Assembly: GCA_029449245.1 (NCBI GenBank)
Contig: JANATF010000002.1
Span: 1,922,001 to 1,986,000, forward strand
DNA: 64,000 bases
Direction: 5' to 3'
Source: Mortierella alpina
Taxonomy: Eukaryota > Mortierellomycota > Mortierellomycetes > Mortierellales > Mortierellaceae
The position numbers and the translations under genes were made by a program. Every line of letters starts with the position of its first letter. Position 1 is the stretch's first letter. A model generated the notes under the pieces. That model had not been told where the DNA came from. It saw only the letters and a list, made by a program, of their open reading frames with translations, and did no database searches. Of this stretch, positions 35,601 to 44,552 are shown in pieces.

Positions 35601-35958
35601 CTCAAGGCTTTGCCAATTTCAGCTCCCAGCTAGCGCCAAGGTGGTCCTCATGAAACTTGATGGTTTCGAGGAACCTGAAGAGGGTTTCAAATCGGCAGCT
35701 GTCGTGGCAGCTAGTCGGATGGGAATGGCTGGATTCAAGCGCGAATACGGACAATTGTGGGATCTGGAGATCGTTTACGAGGTCGAGGACAAGAAGGCGC
35801 CCGCGCTCGAAGGCACCCTCAGCTGTCTTTACGATGAGTGGGATCGCGATCAGATTCCTGCCTTCACTGACATGAAGCACCATTTACCCCCTTGGGCCTT
35901 ACTCGGAGGAGGGAAGGGTCCTGGTTTGCTCACAATCCAGAAGATGGTTTCTGTGTAA
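32606..35958 (+). CDS. PFF1: Vacuolar membrane zinc protease, M28 family (913 aa)
   Basis: Six exons: 32606-33230, 33455-33516, 33615-33756, 33865-34003, 34093-35003 and 35096-35958 (914 codons, in phase). It is a multi-pass aminopeptidase-like protein of the fungal vacuole membrane (yeast Ybr074w). One N-terminal helix (about 60-80) precedes the M28 domain (about 100-400). Metal and catalytic residues are visible: His207 and Asp209 (D-A-H-Y-D-S), Asp219/220 (GATDDGIG), Glu251/252 (NGEEVGLYG), Glu277 (N-L-E-G-A-G) and the His of FYHTLHDDIEH. About eight to nine hydrophobic helices follow, then a lumenal C-terminal domain. Intron 1 interrupts the HxD motif itself (Y|D). The start is the ATG at 32606, since the upstream frame is low complexity. 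Confidence 0.93.
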
Positions 35959-36037
35959 ATTGCCAAACAAAATGATTAAAAAGCGACGGACGGTCAAGTT
36001 GATATCGATCCAGTGGTTTATTATTTTCATTTCGACA

Positions 36038-36911
36038 CTATGACTTTGAAGATCCAAAACCCGAAAAGCCCATCATCGCAGCCATGGCTGGGTCCATACC
36101 GTCATCCGCAGAAGGATCTGGTTTCTTTTCGTTCTTCTTTTGCTTCTTTTTCTCCCGTTTCTCAGCCTTTTCGCGATCTTCCTGTCGCTTGACCTCCTCT
36201 AATCTTTCATCCAGATCGTACCTGTCCTTTTTGGGTTCTTGAGCTTTACGTTTCATGCTCTCCAACTTGGCGATGACATCTGTTACATCCTCGCGCACTG
36301 CTTTTGTGTTGACGCCCAGGTTCTTTAAGTGCTTTTTTCCGTTCTTGTGATCCATGTAGGCGGTGCTGTCCTTGAGTACGCAGTCGCAGACTTTACAATA
36401 GAATCCTGGAGCTCTTCCTGTGGGGCCGCCCTGGACCACCTGTGTTTTCCCGATGGCGGATTCTAGGATCAATCGTTCTGATTTTGAAGAGGCGATATCC
36501 TCCTCTGTTGGAGCAGACTTGGATGTCTTTTTCTTGACAGATTTTCCTACAGGACGATAAACGTGATAAGGTTGGTTAGATGTCCCATTGCCTCTCAGAG
36601 TAGTCGTTTTCTTTGTTGGAGGGTTGTTGCAGACTGCTTGTTAAATCTGGATGAAGTTGTTACCTAGTGCTCGTAGGTCATCATCCTCCTGTAACTCCTT
36701 CTCGCGCTGAGCTCTCTCCTTGGCGCGCTTCTCCATCTCCTCCATGTCCCACCGTCCCGAGGAATCTTTTGTTTGCTAGAGGGTTGGCAAATGAAAAGGG
36801 TCGTTAGGCGGAGCTGTAGCAGCAGTGCTACGACATGTGGAAAAGAAGGCGAGGCAGACGAATCCTTACTACAACAGCGCCATAAGCGTTTTTCTTGTTG
36901 GAGGACGACAT
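36038..36911 (-). CDS. SNU23: Spliceosomal protein Snu23/ZMAT2 (220 aa)
   Basis: Three exons: 36911-36870, 36775-36664 and 36546-36038 (221 codons). It is a component of the U4/U6.U5 tri-snRNP that joins the pre-catalytic spliceosome and helps set 5' splice-site pairing. The N-terminal WDMEEMEKRAKER stretch is typical. Next come TQVVQGGPTGRAPGFYCKVC and a matrin-type C2H2 zinc finger (C-x2-C ... YMDHKNGKKHLKNLG), then VTDVIAKLESMKRK and a Lys/Glu-rich tail. Size agrees with ZMAT2. It lies 80 bp tail-to-tail from the protease gene and head-to-head with the next gene over 162 bp. Confidence 0.95.
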
Positions 36912-37073
36912 GGTCGAGACAATGGATGAATGATTTTTTTTTTTTGAACAATGGATGATATGAACAGTTAGTTGATCAGGGCCGTCAGATATATAAAAAG
37001 AGTGTGTGCCAGGTTTGAGAGCAAAGCCACTCCTGGCTCGACTTTGCCCAAAGCCGGCGACCGATGACGCGAA
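36912..37073. promoter_or_regulatory. Bidirectional promoter SNU23 / CDK-site protein
   Basis: The two divergent start codons are only 162 bp apart. A TATATAAAA stretch near 36990-36999 and a T run at 36935-36944 are the main features. Confidence 0.6.
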
Positions 37074-38831
37074 ATGGTCCTTGACCATTTGACATCCACC
37101 AGAACAAGAAAAGACAGGACGCGGCTCATGACCATCGCTCACCATTCCGTGTCCTCTTCCGAAGCCAGTGCGCCGGATCGCACCGCAGCACCAGCTACGA
37201 CACCCACTCGCCATCGCACCAGGCAAGCCAGAAAGGATCAGAGTCCTCCCCCCGCAATGTCCATACGCCGCACGCTCGAATCAAAGCTCCGAGACACAGA
37301 GGAATCCTCGCCGTCCGTCCTCCAAGCCCTGACTACACCCTGCCACAGCAGCAGTACACAAGACTCGAGAATCAAATCGCCCTCTGCGTCCGCCAAAAAC
37401 AGAAGCTCCGCGAGGCTATTACTCAGTTCGCCAGCTCAATCGCTTGGATCAAGCGTTTCAAGGCAGACAAAAGCCGTGCGAAAAGCAATACGCAAGGGCT
37501 CTGATCAGGACCAGTCCAGCGCTAACAGTGATGGGGATAACAGCACCATCCGTGTGGTTTCCGCGTCTGTTTCTCAGAGCCCGTTTTTAGTACCAGACGA
37601 GGACCACCGTGACAACTCGATTCATAAAGATAAGGCGGTGCTGTTCTGGACAAGGCATCAGAACAAGGAGCTCCAGGGACTTCACGCCGATACGCCGAGC
37701 AAAAGCCGAATACGACAACAAATCGGCGACGCCTTTCCTCTCGGGCGTCGATGGACCAGATCACAGGCGCTGCAGGCAGACTTGCGAAAGAAACAAGTCG
37801 CCAAATCAGAATCGGCAACAGCTGCAGGTGGATCGGAGAGCGATGATGGCGACGACGGCGACGACGGCGATGACGAAGGCTCCGATGGTTCGGATACGCA
37901 GACCATTACCGACGGCGATGAGAGTCCGCTCCCAAGGTCACCGAGCAAGATCAAGACCTCAGTCACCGAACTAAACAGTCTACGGCACTCAAAAGAGGAC
38001 GACCCGTTCAAGGACAATTCTGCCAACCAGCATATTCTCAGGATGCGGATCCTTGGGGCACACGCAAGGACTCACTCCAATCCAACCTCTTTCAAAAGGC
38101 GCGTTGCTGCTGTGACAGGATCTGGAACTGATGAGAATAACGATGATCTGCTTGAGCAAGGCTGTAGCGATGAGGACAAGACACCGATACCACGGACACC
38201 GAGCAAGAGAATGAAGCAAGCATTTGATATACAGGACCACGAGGCAAGATCACCGGGATCGTGGCTGGAGCGCTGGAAACTAAACACCATGATGAACCAC
38301 TCCAGTATGAAACTACCGAAAGCATCTCAGGATGATACAGATCCGACAGAAGTGCTCCCAACCGTTGAGCCATCTGAAGAGCTAGGGTATGCTACACCAA
38401 AGCGGAAGAGGACCATCTTTCTCGACAATTTGGATCTGGCGCCGTCTCGCCCAACGATAGATGGTCATGTTCAGGGGGATGAAGAGTGTGATGGAACGGA
38501 GGAGGAGGATGAGAGGGATGGATCTGAGGACAATGTTATAGAGGACAACGTTCGGACACCTGTCAAGGCTCGCCCCTTGCGACTGAATCTCGCTGAGATG
38601 GCAGACCTACAGACTGTATCCGACGACCAGCCGCAGAACGCAACCGCCGACTTTCAGACACCGCCCCACAAGAACGTTCGGAAGGATTTCTTTGGACAGA
38701 ACATGAAGCCTCCCCCTGCTCCCAAGGGCCTTTCTTCAGGTCGCCGACCGATGTATTTCGAGAACATGGGCACGAGTAGTCCCATCGCGCAAAAGACTTT
38801 GCATCTTCAACGACCGCCATCAGAGTGGTAG
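37074..38831 (+). CDS. Hypothetical nuclear-type protein with many CDK sites (585 aa)
   Basis: A single exon. The product looks disordered throughout, is rich in Ser, Asp and basic residues, and has an acidic DGDDGDDGDDEGSDGSD stretch near residue 260. S/T-P-x-K/R motifs recur: DTPSKSR, PRSPSKIK, PRTPSKRM, ATPKRKR, RTPVKAR and TPPHKN. Several are preceded by acidic, low-complexity sequence. Such clusters are typical of cyclin-dependent-kinase targets in replication, kinetochore or cell-cycle control. The conserved-looking C-terminus (PLRLNLAEMADLQTV, then FFGQNMKPPPAPKG and YFENMGTSSPIAQKTL) is probably functional. I cannot name the family. Confidence 0.75.
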   Translation: MVLDHLTSTRTRKDRTRLMTIAHHSVSSSEASAPDRTAAPATTPTRHRTRQARKDQSPPPAMSIRRTLESKLRDTEESSPSVLQALTTPCHSSSTQDSRIKSPSASAKNRSSARLLLSSPAQSLGSSVSRQTKAVRKAIRKGSDQDQSSANSDGDNSTIRVVSASVSQSPFLVPDEDHRDNSIHKDKAVLFWTRHQNKELQGLHADTPSKSRIRQQIGDAFPLGRRWTRSQALQADLRKKQVAKSESATAAGGSESDDGDDGDDGDDEGSDGSDTQTITDGDESPLPRSPSKIKTSVTELNSLRHSKEDDPFKDNSANQHILRMRILGAHARTHSNPTSFKRRVAAVTGSGTDENNDDLLEQGCSDEDKTPIPRTPSKRMKQAFDIQDHEARSPGSWLERWKLNTMMNHSSMKLPKASQDDTDPTEVLPTVEPSEELGYATPKRKRTIFLDNLDLAPSRPTIDGHVQGDEECDGTEEEDERDGSEDNVIEDNVRTPVKARPLRLNLAEMADLQTVSDDQPQNATADFQTPPHKNVRKDFFGQNMKPPPAPKGLSSGRRPMYFENMGTSSPIAQKTLHLQRPPSEW

Positions 38832-38968
38832 CCAGGCTGACGAGTGAAATAAATGCAGCCGCAGTCTTGTACATACATACAGTACCATATCACAAATTCG
38901 TGCTACGGATCTTTCGACGCGAGCTCTTCCAACAATTCAGTTGTATATGAATATTTTCGGTGCGTGGA

Positions 38969-40846
38969 CTAAGGAAACAAGCCTATAGTCGTCTGGATAA
39001 TCATGACCCCTACCATGGACATGACAACCAAAGTCCACCGGCTGCCACCGTGCGATCGACCTCCTGCACTCGTGTCCTGATACGTCAGTATTCTCGTCAA
39101 TTCACTATCGTCTACAGCTTCTCCCATCTCGGCTCCTGTGCTGAACGGGGTCGTCGTCGCCTTTGCAATCCCGATGCGGCCATTGCCAGCCATATCATAC
39201 ACAAGATACAACCCCCGCAACCAAGTGTCGCCCAAGATCCAGTAATCTGCATCTTGGTTTTCGAAAATAAGGCTTTGACACCTTCCACTTTCAAGACGGT
39301 AGATCAAACTCTCGTAGGGTTGAACCACTCCATACTGACCTGAGGAAATCCACCAGACCAGATCAGGTCCCTCGCATGGCAAAAACCAAGTGCGATGGAT
39401 GGGATCATACGTTCCAGAGAGCTCGCCATGGATGGCCTCTGAGGCTGCGGTGGGGATCAGGATGGAAGAGGTTCCGCTGTCGATGATTAGGGCTGCGTCC
39501 TGAAAGACGTTGGATTGAGGTAGCATATGAGGTGCTGCGGATGCGCTGCCATGAGCTGTCCGGGACCGAGTGGCCAGACCTTGGAGAGAGAGCTGCCAGG
39601 TGACGGGGTCGGTGACCGGGCTGTAAATGAGCTCACCCGAGTATTGAGTGGGATCAATCCCGCCCAGCATGAAGCTCCCGCCTTGAAGATCAAGGCGCAT
39701 GGCCATGATCGGCATGGCGAGAGACCCCTGATTGACGAGCTCCTGGAGGAAGGTCTTGCGCCCCGTGGCTGAGGAGCGTGTTAGGCCTAATAGCCCAGAA
39801 ACCTGGCCATCGTATGCGCGAGCGAGACCCAGGTTGTCCTGGACGACGTTGAGAAAGGTTACTGTAGCGCTGCGGGCTAGCGATGGCTCCTGTGCTGAAG
39901 ATGGTGAGGAAGTGTCTGTTCTGGGTGTAGCGTCCACCTGGATGCGGTCCTGAACGAATGTGCCTGCTCCCCATGAGCCATCGACGTAAGACTGGTTGTA
40001 GAGCCGTGACCATGGCGAATAGAGTTGTTCTCGTGCGCCTTGGCTCCCGCCCGTGTTGCCATGCTCTGCAGTGGTAAGCGGCTGCCTGTTCTCGATCTTG
40101 CTGACTCCAGGCCCAACGAGATGGACTGCGAGCGGAGCCAACATGGCTTGACCCACGATGACCTCGTTGTCTACTGAGCGCGTCTTTAGAGCATGCTTCT
40201 TCTCCGTGTGTGCAGATTCTGTGCTGGCTTCCTTCATTTTTCTGTCGTGATCAGCTTTCCTCCCGGACTTGACTCGTGCGTTCGAGCTCATCCCCGCGAC
40301 TTTTCCTGCGACATCTTCAGGCCCCAGAGAGTTGGTATCCTGTGTGATGGGTTTGATCCCGCTTCGGTTGCTACCGTCGCCTCCCCCGTCACCTACATCC
40401 ACACAGGTCGATGAACTCGAGCACGAGAATTGGGTCACGTCTTCACACTCATCTCCTTGACACTCATCCGAAATGACGAGCGCCAGATCGGAGCCTGTAT
40501 CGAACAGGACCGTGATGCTTTGAGGTGGGTTGCCGATCAATATATTTCCTGCGTAGCCGACTCGACCGACGGCTTTGACAGGAACTGCCACGGCTCCTGC
40601 TTCTGCAGCGCGCTTTTCAGTCACGAGCGTTCCTGGTTGTGTTGTTGACGATAGGACATGGGTATTGTGCTGAGAGGATGCGTGTCGAGGGACGAGTCGA
40701 GTCAACGGGATAGAATACATGCCAGGAGGAGTGATCAGGGGCGAGGGTATTGATGGCACGGGCGATGTTTGCACGTAGATTGGAGGTCCAAGGAGACTGA
40801 GTGTTCCCAAAAGACACCACAGTAGCCAGACCGAGAATAACTTCAT
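38969..40846 (-). CDS. Pepsin-like aspartyl protease with hydrophobic C-terminus (625 aa)
   Basis: A single exon; the ATG at 40846 is preferred because it starts a clean signal peptide (KLFSVWLLWCLLGTLSLLG). An in-frame ATG at 40981 would add 45 residues before the leader. A propeptide-like region is followed by the mature start VGYAGNILIGNPPQSITVLF and the first catalytic motif DTGSD (Asp116). A long Ser/Asp/Lys-rich loop follows, then the second motif IDSGTSS (Asp about 454) and WILGDTWLRGLYLVYD near the end. The last about 20 residues are hydrophobic (from TLVVMSMVGVMII) after Gly/Ser-rich sequence, as in GPI-anchored yapsins. That anchor is inference. Larger than secreted pepsins (about 400) because of the inserted loop and tail. 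Confidence 0.9.
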   Translation of the reverse strand: MKLFSVWLLWCLLGTLSLLGPPIYVQTSPVPSIPSPLITPPGMYSIPLTRLVPRHASSQHNTHVLSSTTQPGTLVTEKRAAEAGAVAVPVKAVGRVGYAGNILIGNPPQSITVLFDTGSDLALVISDECQGDECEDVTQFSCSSSSTCVDVGDGGGDGSNRSGIKPITQDTNSLGPEDVAGKVAGMSSNARVKSGRKADHDRKMKEASTESAHTEKKHALKTRSVDNEVIVGQAMLAPLAVHLVGPGVSKIENRQPLTTAEHGNTGGSQGAREQLYSPWSRLYNQSYVDGSWGAGTFVQDRIQVDATPRTDTSSPSSAQEPSLARSATVTFLNVVQDNLGLARAYDGQVSGLLGLTRSSATGRKTFLQELVNQGSLAMPIMAMRLDLQGGSFMLGGIDPTQYSGELIYSPVTDPVTWQLSLQGLATRSRTAHGSASAAPHMLPQSNVFQDAALIIDSGTSSILIPTAASEAIHGELSGTYDPIHRTWFLPCEGPDLVWWISSGQYGVVQPYESLIYRLESGRCQSLIFENQDADYWILGDTWLRGLYLVYDMAGNGRIGIAKATTTPFSTGAEMGEAVDDSELTRILTYQDTSAGGRSHGGSRWTLVVMSMVGVMIIQTTIGLFP

Positions 40847-41717
40847 GGATAGGGAAAAGCTTCCTCTGCGCCGAGGGCCTTGGATCTCACTAGTGGAAAC
40901 AGAGAAACACCATGGTGGAGACGGTTGTGGGAGCGCTGGGGAAGGTGCAGTGATAGCGCGATTCGCACGATGCGTGTTCATGGGAAGAAAGTCTTTAACG
41001 ACCGCATGTATTGGTATTTAGAGAGAGCAAAATGAGTCTACGTTACGCTGAGGGGTGGAGGAGGAGGAGTGAGAGGATAGCTTCTTGCGATATCACCTCG
41101 CCTGATGGTGGGATTGTGCCTTGGGGAAAAGTACTGAAGGGACTGAGCAGAAGAGATAGAGAGAGAGAAAGAAAAACGGCTGCTGCTGCGAGGATTGTTT
41201 GCACCAGCTGGCTGGAATCAACGGCACTGTTGAGGGTCAAGAATGAAGGCATCAAGGAGGCATTTTCACTTTGAGTGCCCAGGAAGGGTAACAAAGCGGC
41301 GGATGGAACGCTAGTCGTTTTCAACACACGGGGCTTTGCTCTTTACTCTTTTTTCCTTTTTTCTTTCCACCCCCGTACTGTTGCCACTGTCATTGAGATC
41401 TCTTGGCTTCGTCATGAATGTGAGCTCAAGGAACAAACCCTCTTACTACTCTCTCTCTCTCTCTCTCCCTCCTTCTAAGCAGGCATCAAAAGTCGAATTG
41501 AAATTAAGAGTGTGAGTAAAGGACGCCAGGTGGCCGTCCCTTCGAGCCCCGCTTTTATCTCATAAAACTTTTGCAGTAAGCCCCACTGGAACCGGGTCTG
41601 CTACTGCTTCGCCTAACGAATCGCGCCTCACACACGATAGAAGACTAGCCCTAGAAACGTTTAAAGTCTCTAGAGCACTACGATCCACGCTCGTGGAGCT
41701 ATGATAGATACGTGTCA
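40847..41717. other. Intergenic region
   Basis: 871 bp between two minus-strand genes, holding the protease promoter and the 3' flank of the esterase. A CT microsatellite lies at about 41448-41470. No credible gene. Confidence 0.55.
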
Positions 41718-43990
41718 CTACTCCTCATGAGACGCTGGCCCACGCACCGGCCAAGAGTTGATCAGTACATCGAGGGCGACTCCTTCGTTTCCAGAATACT
41801 CTCGACCATCCTGCTCCACCATCACCCATTCGACTTTGTCCTCTGCAGACTTCTCCGTCACCATGAAGGGGAAGAGGACCTCTGGCGAGCCCTGTCCCTC
41901 GTCGCCCGTCGCGGATGTCTTGGTGCCGCCGTTCTTTCCGTTTTCGGCATGATCGCGGGAAGAAACTTTACGCAAAGCAGAAGCGAATCGGGAGGCTTTC
42001 GCTGATTTGTGGTCCAGTGTATCTTGGAGGCGTTCAGAGCGCTGGATGAATCGAGCCAGGTTCTTGGTCGCTACACGAGAGGACTCAAAGAGGAGAGGCA
42101 GCAATTGGTGAACGTGGACCATGTCCTTGTAGTTTTCGATCCGCATGATCGTGCCAGAGTTCTCGAGCCCGAGGCGGTGAGCAAGCAATCGACTATCGTC
42201 CACAAGCCGATCATGCGTTGCTGTTTGCTATAGCGAGGCCAAGACAGTCATAAAAAAACATGAACGTTAGTCATTGTGGAACGCTGGTTATTTGGGGGAG
42301 GAGGGAGGGTATAGTGCTTATGGATGCTTGACTTACCACTAAGGTGTTAGGGAATCCTGCTAGAGAACCTTGAATAGAGTGGCCAGGGGAGACCAAAGGG
42401 TGTTGAACCAAGTGCGAGTACCACTCCCAACGCTGATCAAGGCCAAGCGCGTTACGGGAATTTGATATCAAGTGGTTGTCGCCGCAGAGGTACAAGCTGG
42501 TGTAGTTTGGCTGAGCGAGAAAAGAGAATTAGGTTGCTTGAAGTCAACCGAACGTGTAACATCGTCATGACGCAGTGCTCAAGAGTTATATAATACATAC
42601 CTTCTTGGCCTCGATGTACATACTCTTGTCAGTAGGCGACGTGCCAAAGGGTCCCGGGCAGTAGCAATACCAATCAAAGCTTTTTGAGGCCGGTAACGAC
42701 GAGCTGAAGTCCGCCAAGGGCTATATCATCATCCACCGTTGTTATTTTTTCACCAAGTACCGTTAGTGTCGCTCTACTTTGGAAAACAAATCAATCAGAG
42801 TACACTTGCAGGCATACAGAAGGCAATTAACCACTTACAGACATCAGCAACGCAGCATGGGGTGGAACGAATTCTTGGTCCGTCGAGGGCTGCACGTATT
42901 GCTTCATGTACATGAGGAACGCTACAGCCAAGTTACCACCCGCCGAATCACCCGCGACGACAATGTCATTTGGATCCACCGCCAACTCGTGTACGGCAGA
43001 ATCCTCGTTCAGGACCAAGGCCAAATGATCTGGCTCTGTCAGATAGAGATAGGCAGCAAAGGCATCATGGATGGCTGCCGGAAACGGGTGCTCAGGACTG
43101 AGACGGTAGTCGACCGAGAAGGCTCGCGCCCCAGGACCTAGCTCTTGGACCAGCCTGGCCAGGAAATGCCTATGGGTCTTTGGTGAGCAAAAGACCTGGG
43201 CACCGCCATGGAAGAACAAGATCACAGTCTTGCTTGGCGGACGCGGGTCTGGGTTCTCTGGATCATCCAAGAACCTGATCCATTCTCCTCGGAGCGTATA
43301 AGTGCCATCCACGTCGAGCACTCCTACCTCTTCTGGCAAGTTGGCGACAGGCACTCCCGAGTCCTTTTTGGGTGGATGCAAGGACTCTAGGTACTCCTTG
43401 CTGGGATGCAGCGGATTATCCGTGTGTCTTTTGGTCTTGAGATCCTCTCTCAAGTCCCTGAGCGTCTGACGCTCGGGTCTCAACAGGATATCGAGGTTGA
43501 CCTTGAACTGCACCTTGTCAGTGACTTCGACGTTGTTCACCAGATACACCTGCATTGGGAGGACGAGTTCAAGCAAGTGCCCCACAAGCCGAACCCTGGG
43601 AAGGGTGTCAACCTTGCTTGCGCCTGTCCTCAGGAGGGCAAAGAGAACGCTGGCTCCCCATCGCCAGGCTGCTGGGTGTTGCTTGGAGGAGTACTGGAAC
43701 CGGGTGAGGATGTGATAAGGCAACTCGATGTAATGGAGGCGGATCACGGACCACAAGAGCGCAAAGCAGACACGGACCAGGAACCAAAGATCGCTTGGCC
43801 AGAACATGATCCCGTTGAGGCTCGCTCGCTGGAAGATGGAAGGGGCAGGGTAATGAGGGTGATGAGCTGGAGGATCGGATCGATCGTGGGTACCATTCTT
43901 GGACGCAGCCTGCTCCGGGGTGTCTGGAGAGTCCACAGTGCTCTTCCCTTTTCGGGTGTAGAGAGTGGTGAGGTTCTTGGGCTTCTTCAT
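41718..43990 (-). CDS. Membrane-anchored HSL-type esterase, copy 1 (651 aa)
   Basis: Four exons: 43990-42839, 42720-42601, 42510-42337 and 42227-41718 (652 codons). It is an alpha/beta-hydrolase of the hormone-sensitive-lipase (alpha/beta-hydrolase 3) family, related in layout to fungal steryl-acetyl hydrolases. An N-terminal hydrophobic segment (about 55-90, WFLVRVCFALLWSVI) should anchor it, probably in the ER. The catalytic domain has HGGA at 261-264 (oxyanion hole), DYRLSPEHPFPAAIHDAF, GDSAGG with nucleophile Ser349, and near the C-terminus an Asp (HDRLVDD) and a His (YKDMVHVHQLL) as likely triad members. After it comes a C-terminal extension of about 120 residues rich in Lys and Glu. It stands in tandem with a paralogue upstream. 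The substrate is unknown. Confidence 0.88.
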
Positions 43991-44552
43991 CAGAGATTCG
44001 CAGCGGGTGTTGGAAGGTTCGGGAAGGGAGGATGGAGAGTGAGAGAAGGAAGAAAAGTGGAAGGAAAGAAAAACGCAACACGTCCTAAAAGCAAAACGAT
44101 GCGCTATGACCCCATGCGCATGTCGCTTCCCTCTGCATGAACTGCATGCAGTTTGTTTGAGAGTGTGAGAACATGAGCCACTAAGAAGTCCACAGCGCGC
44201 GATCCCGGCACTACAGATCCAGATCCAGATCCAGATCCAGATCCTAATCACTTGCCTCTCCGAAAGCCTTCGTTATGAACTTATGGGCACCATGAAGCAT
44301 CTCCTCTGCTCAGTAAAGCAAGCACATTCGGCGATCGTGCTGTACAGTACTGTACTTTGTTGTGCCGTGCCTCATACGCGTCTGCATGATAACTCAAAAA
44401 AACAAAAACAAAACAGACCCCTTCGTAGCCTCTGGCGTGCGAAGCCAATGGTGACACTTTTGTGCGCTTTCACATGTGCTCACGTTCGCAAAGGCCTATT
44501 GTTTACTTCTACATCGCTTTCACCCAAGTGGACAACTGCACGTACTCGAGCA
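43991..44552. promoter_or_regulatory. Region between the tandem esterases, promoter of copy 1
   Basis: 562 bp without a gene. It contains a five-copy hexanucleotide repeat (44215-44244) and a pyrimidine-rich stretch on the minus strand next to the copy 1 start. Confidence 0.55.
44215..44244. repeat. (AGATCC)5 hexanucleotide repeat
   Basis: Five perfect AGATCC units, about 225 bp upstream of the copy 1 esterase start. Confidence 0.9.
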
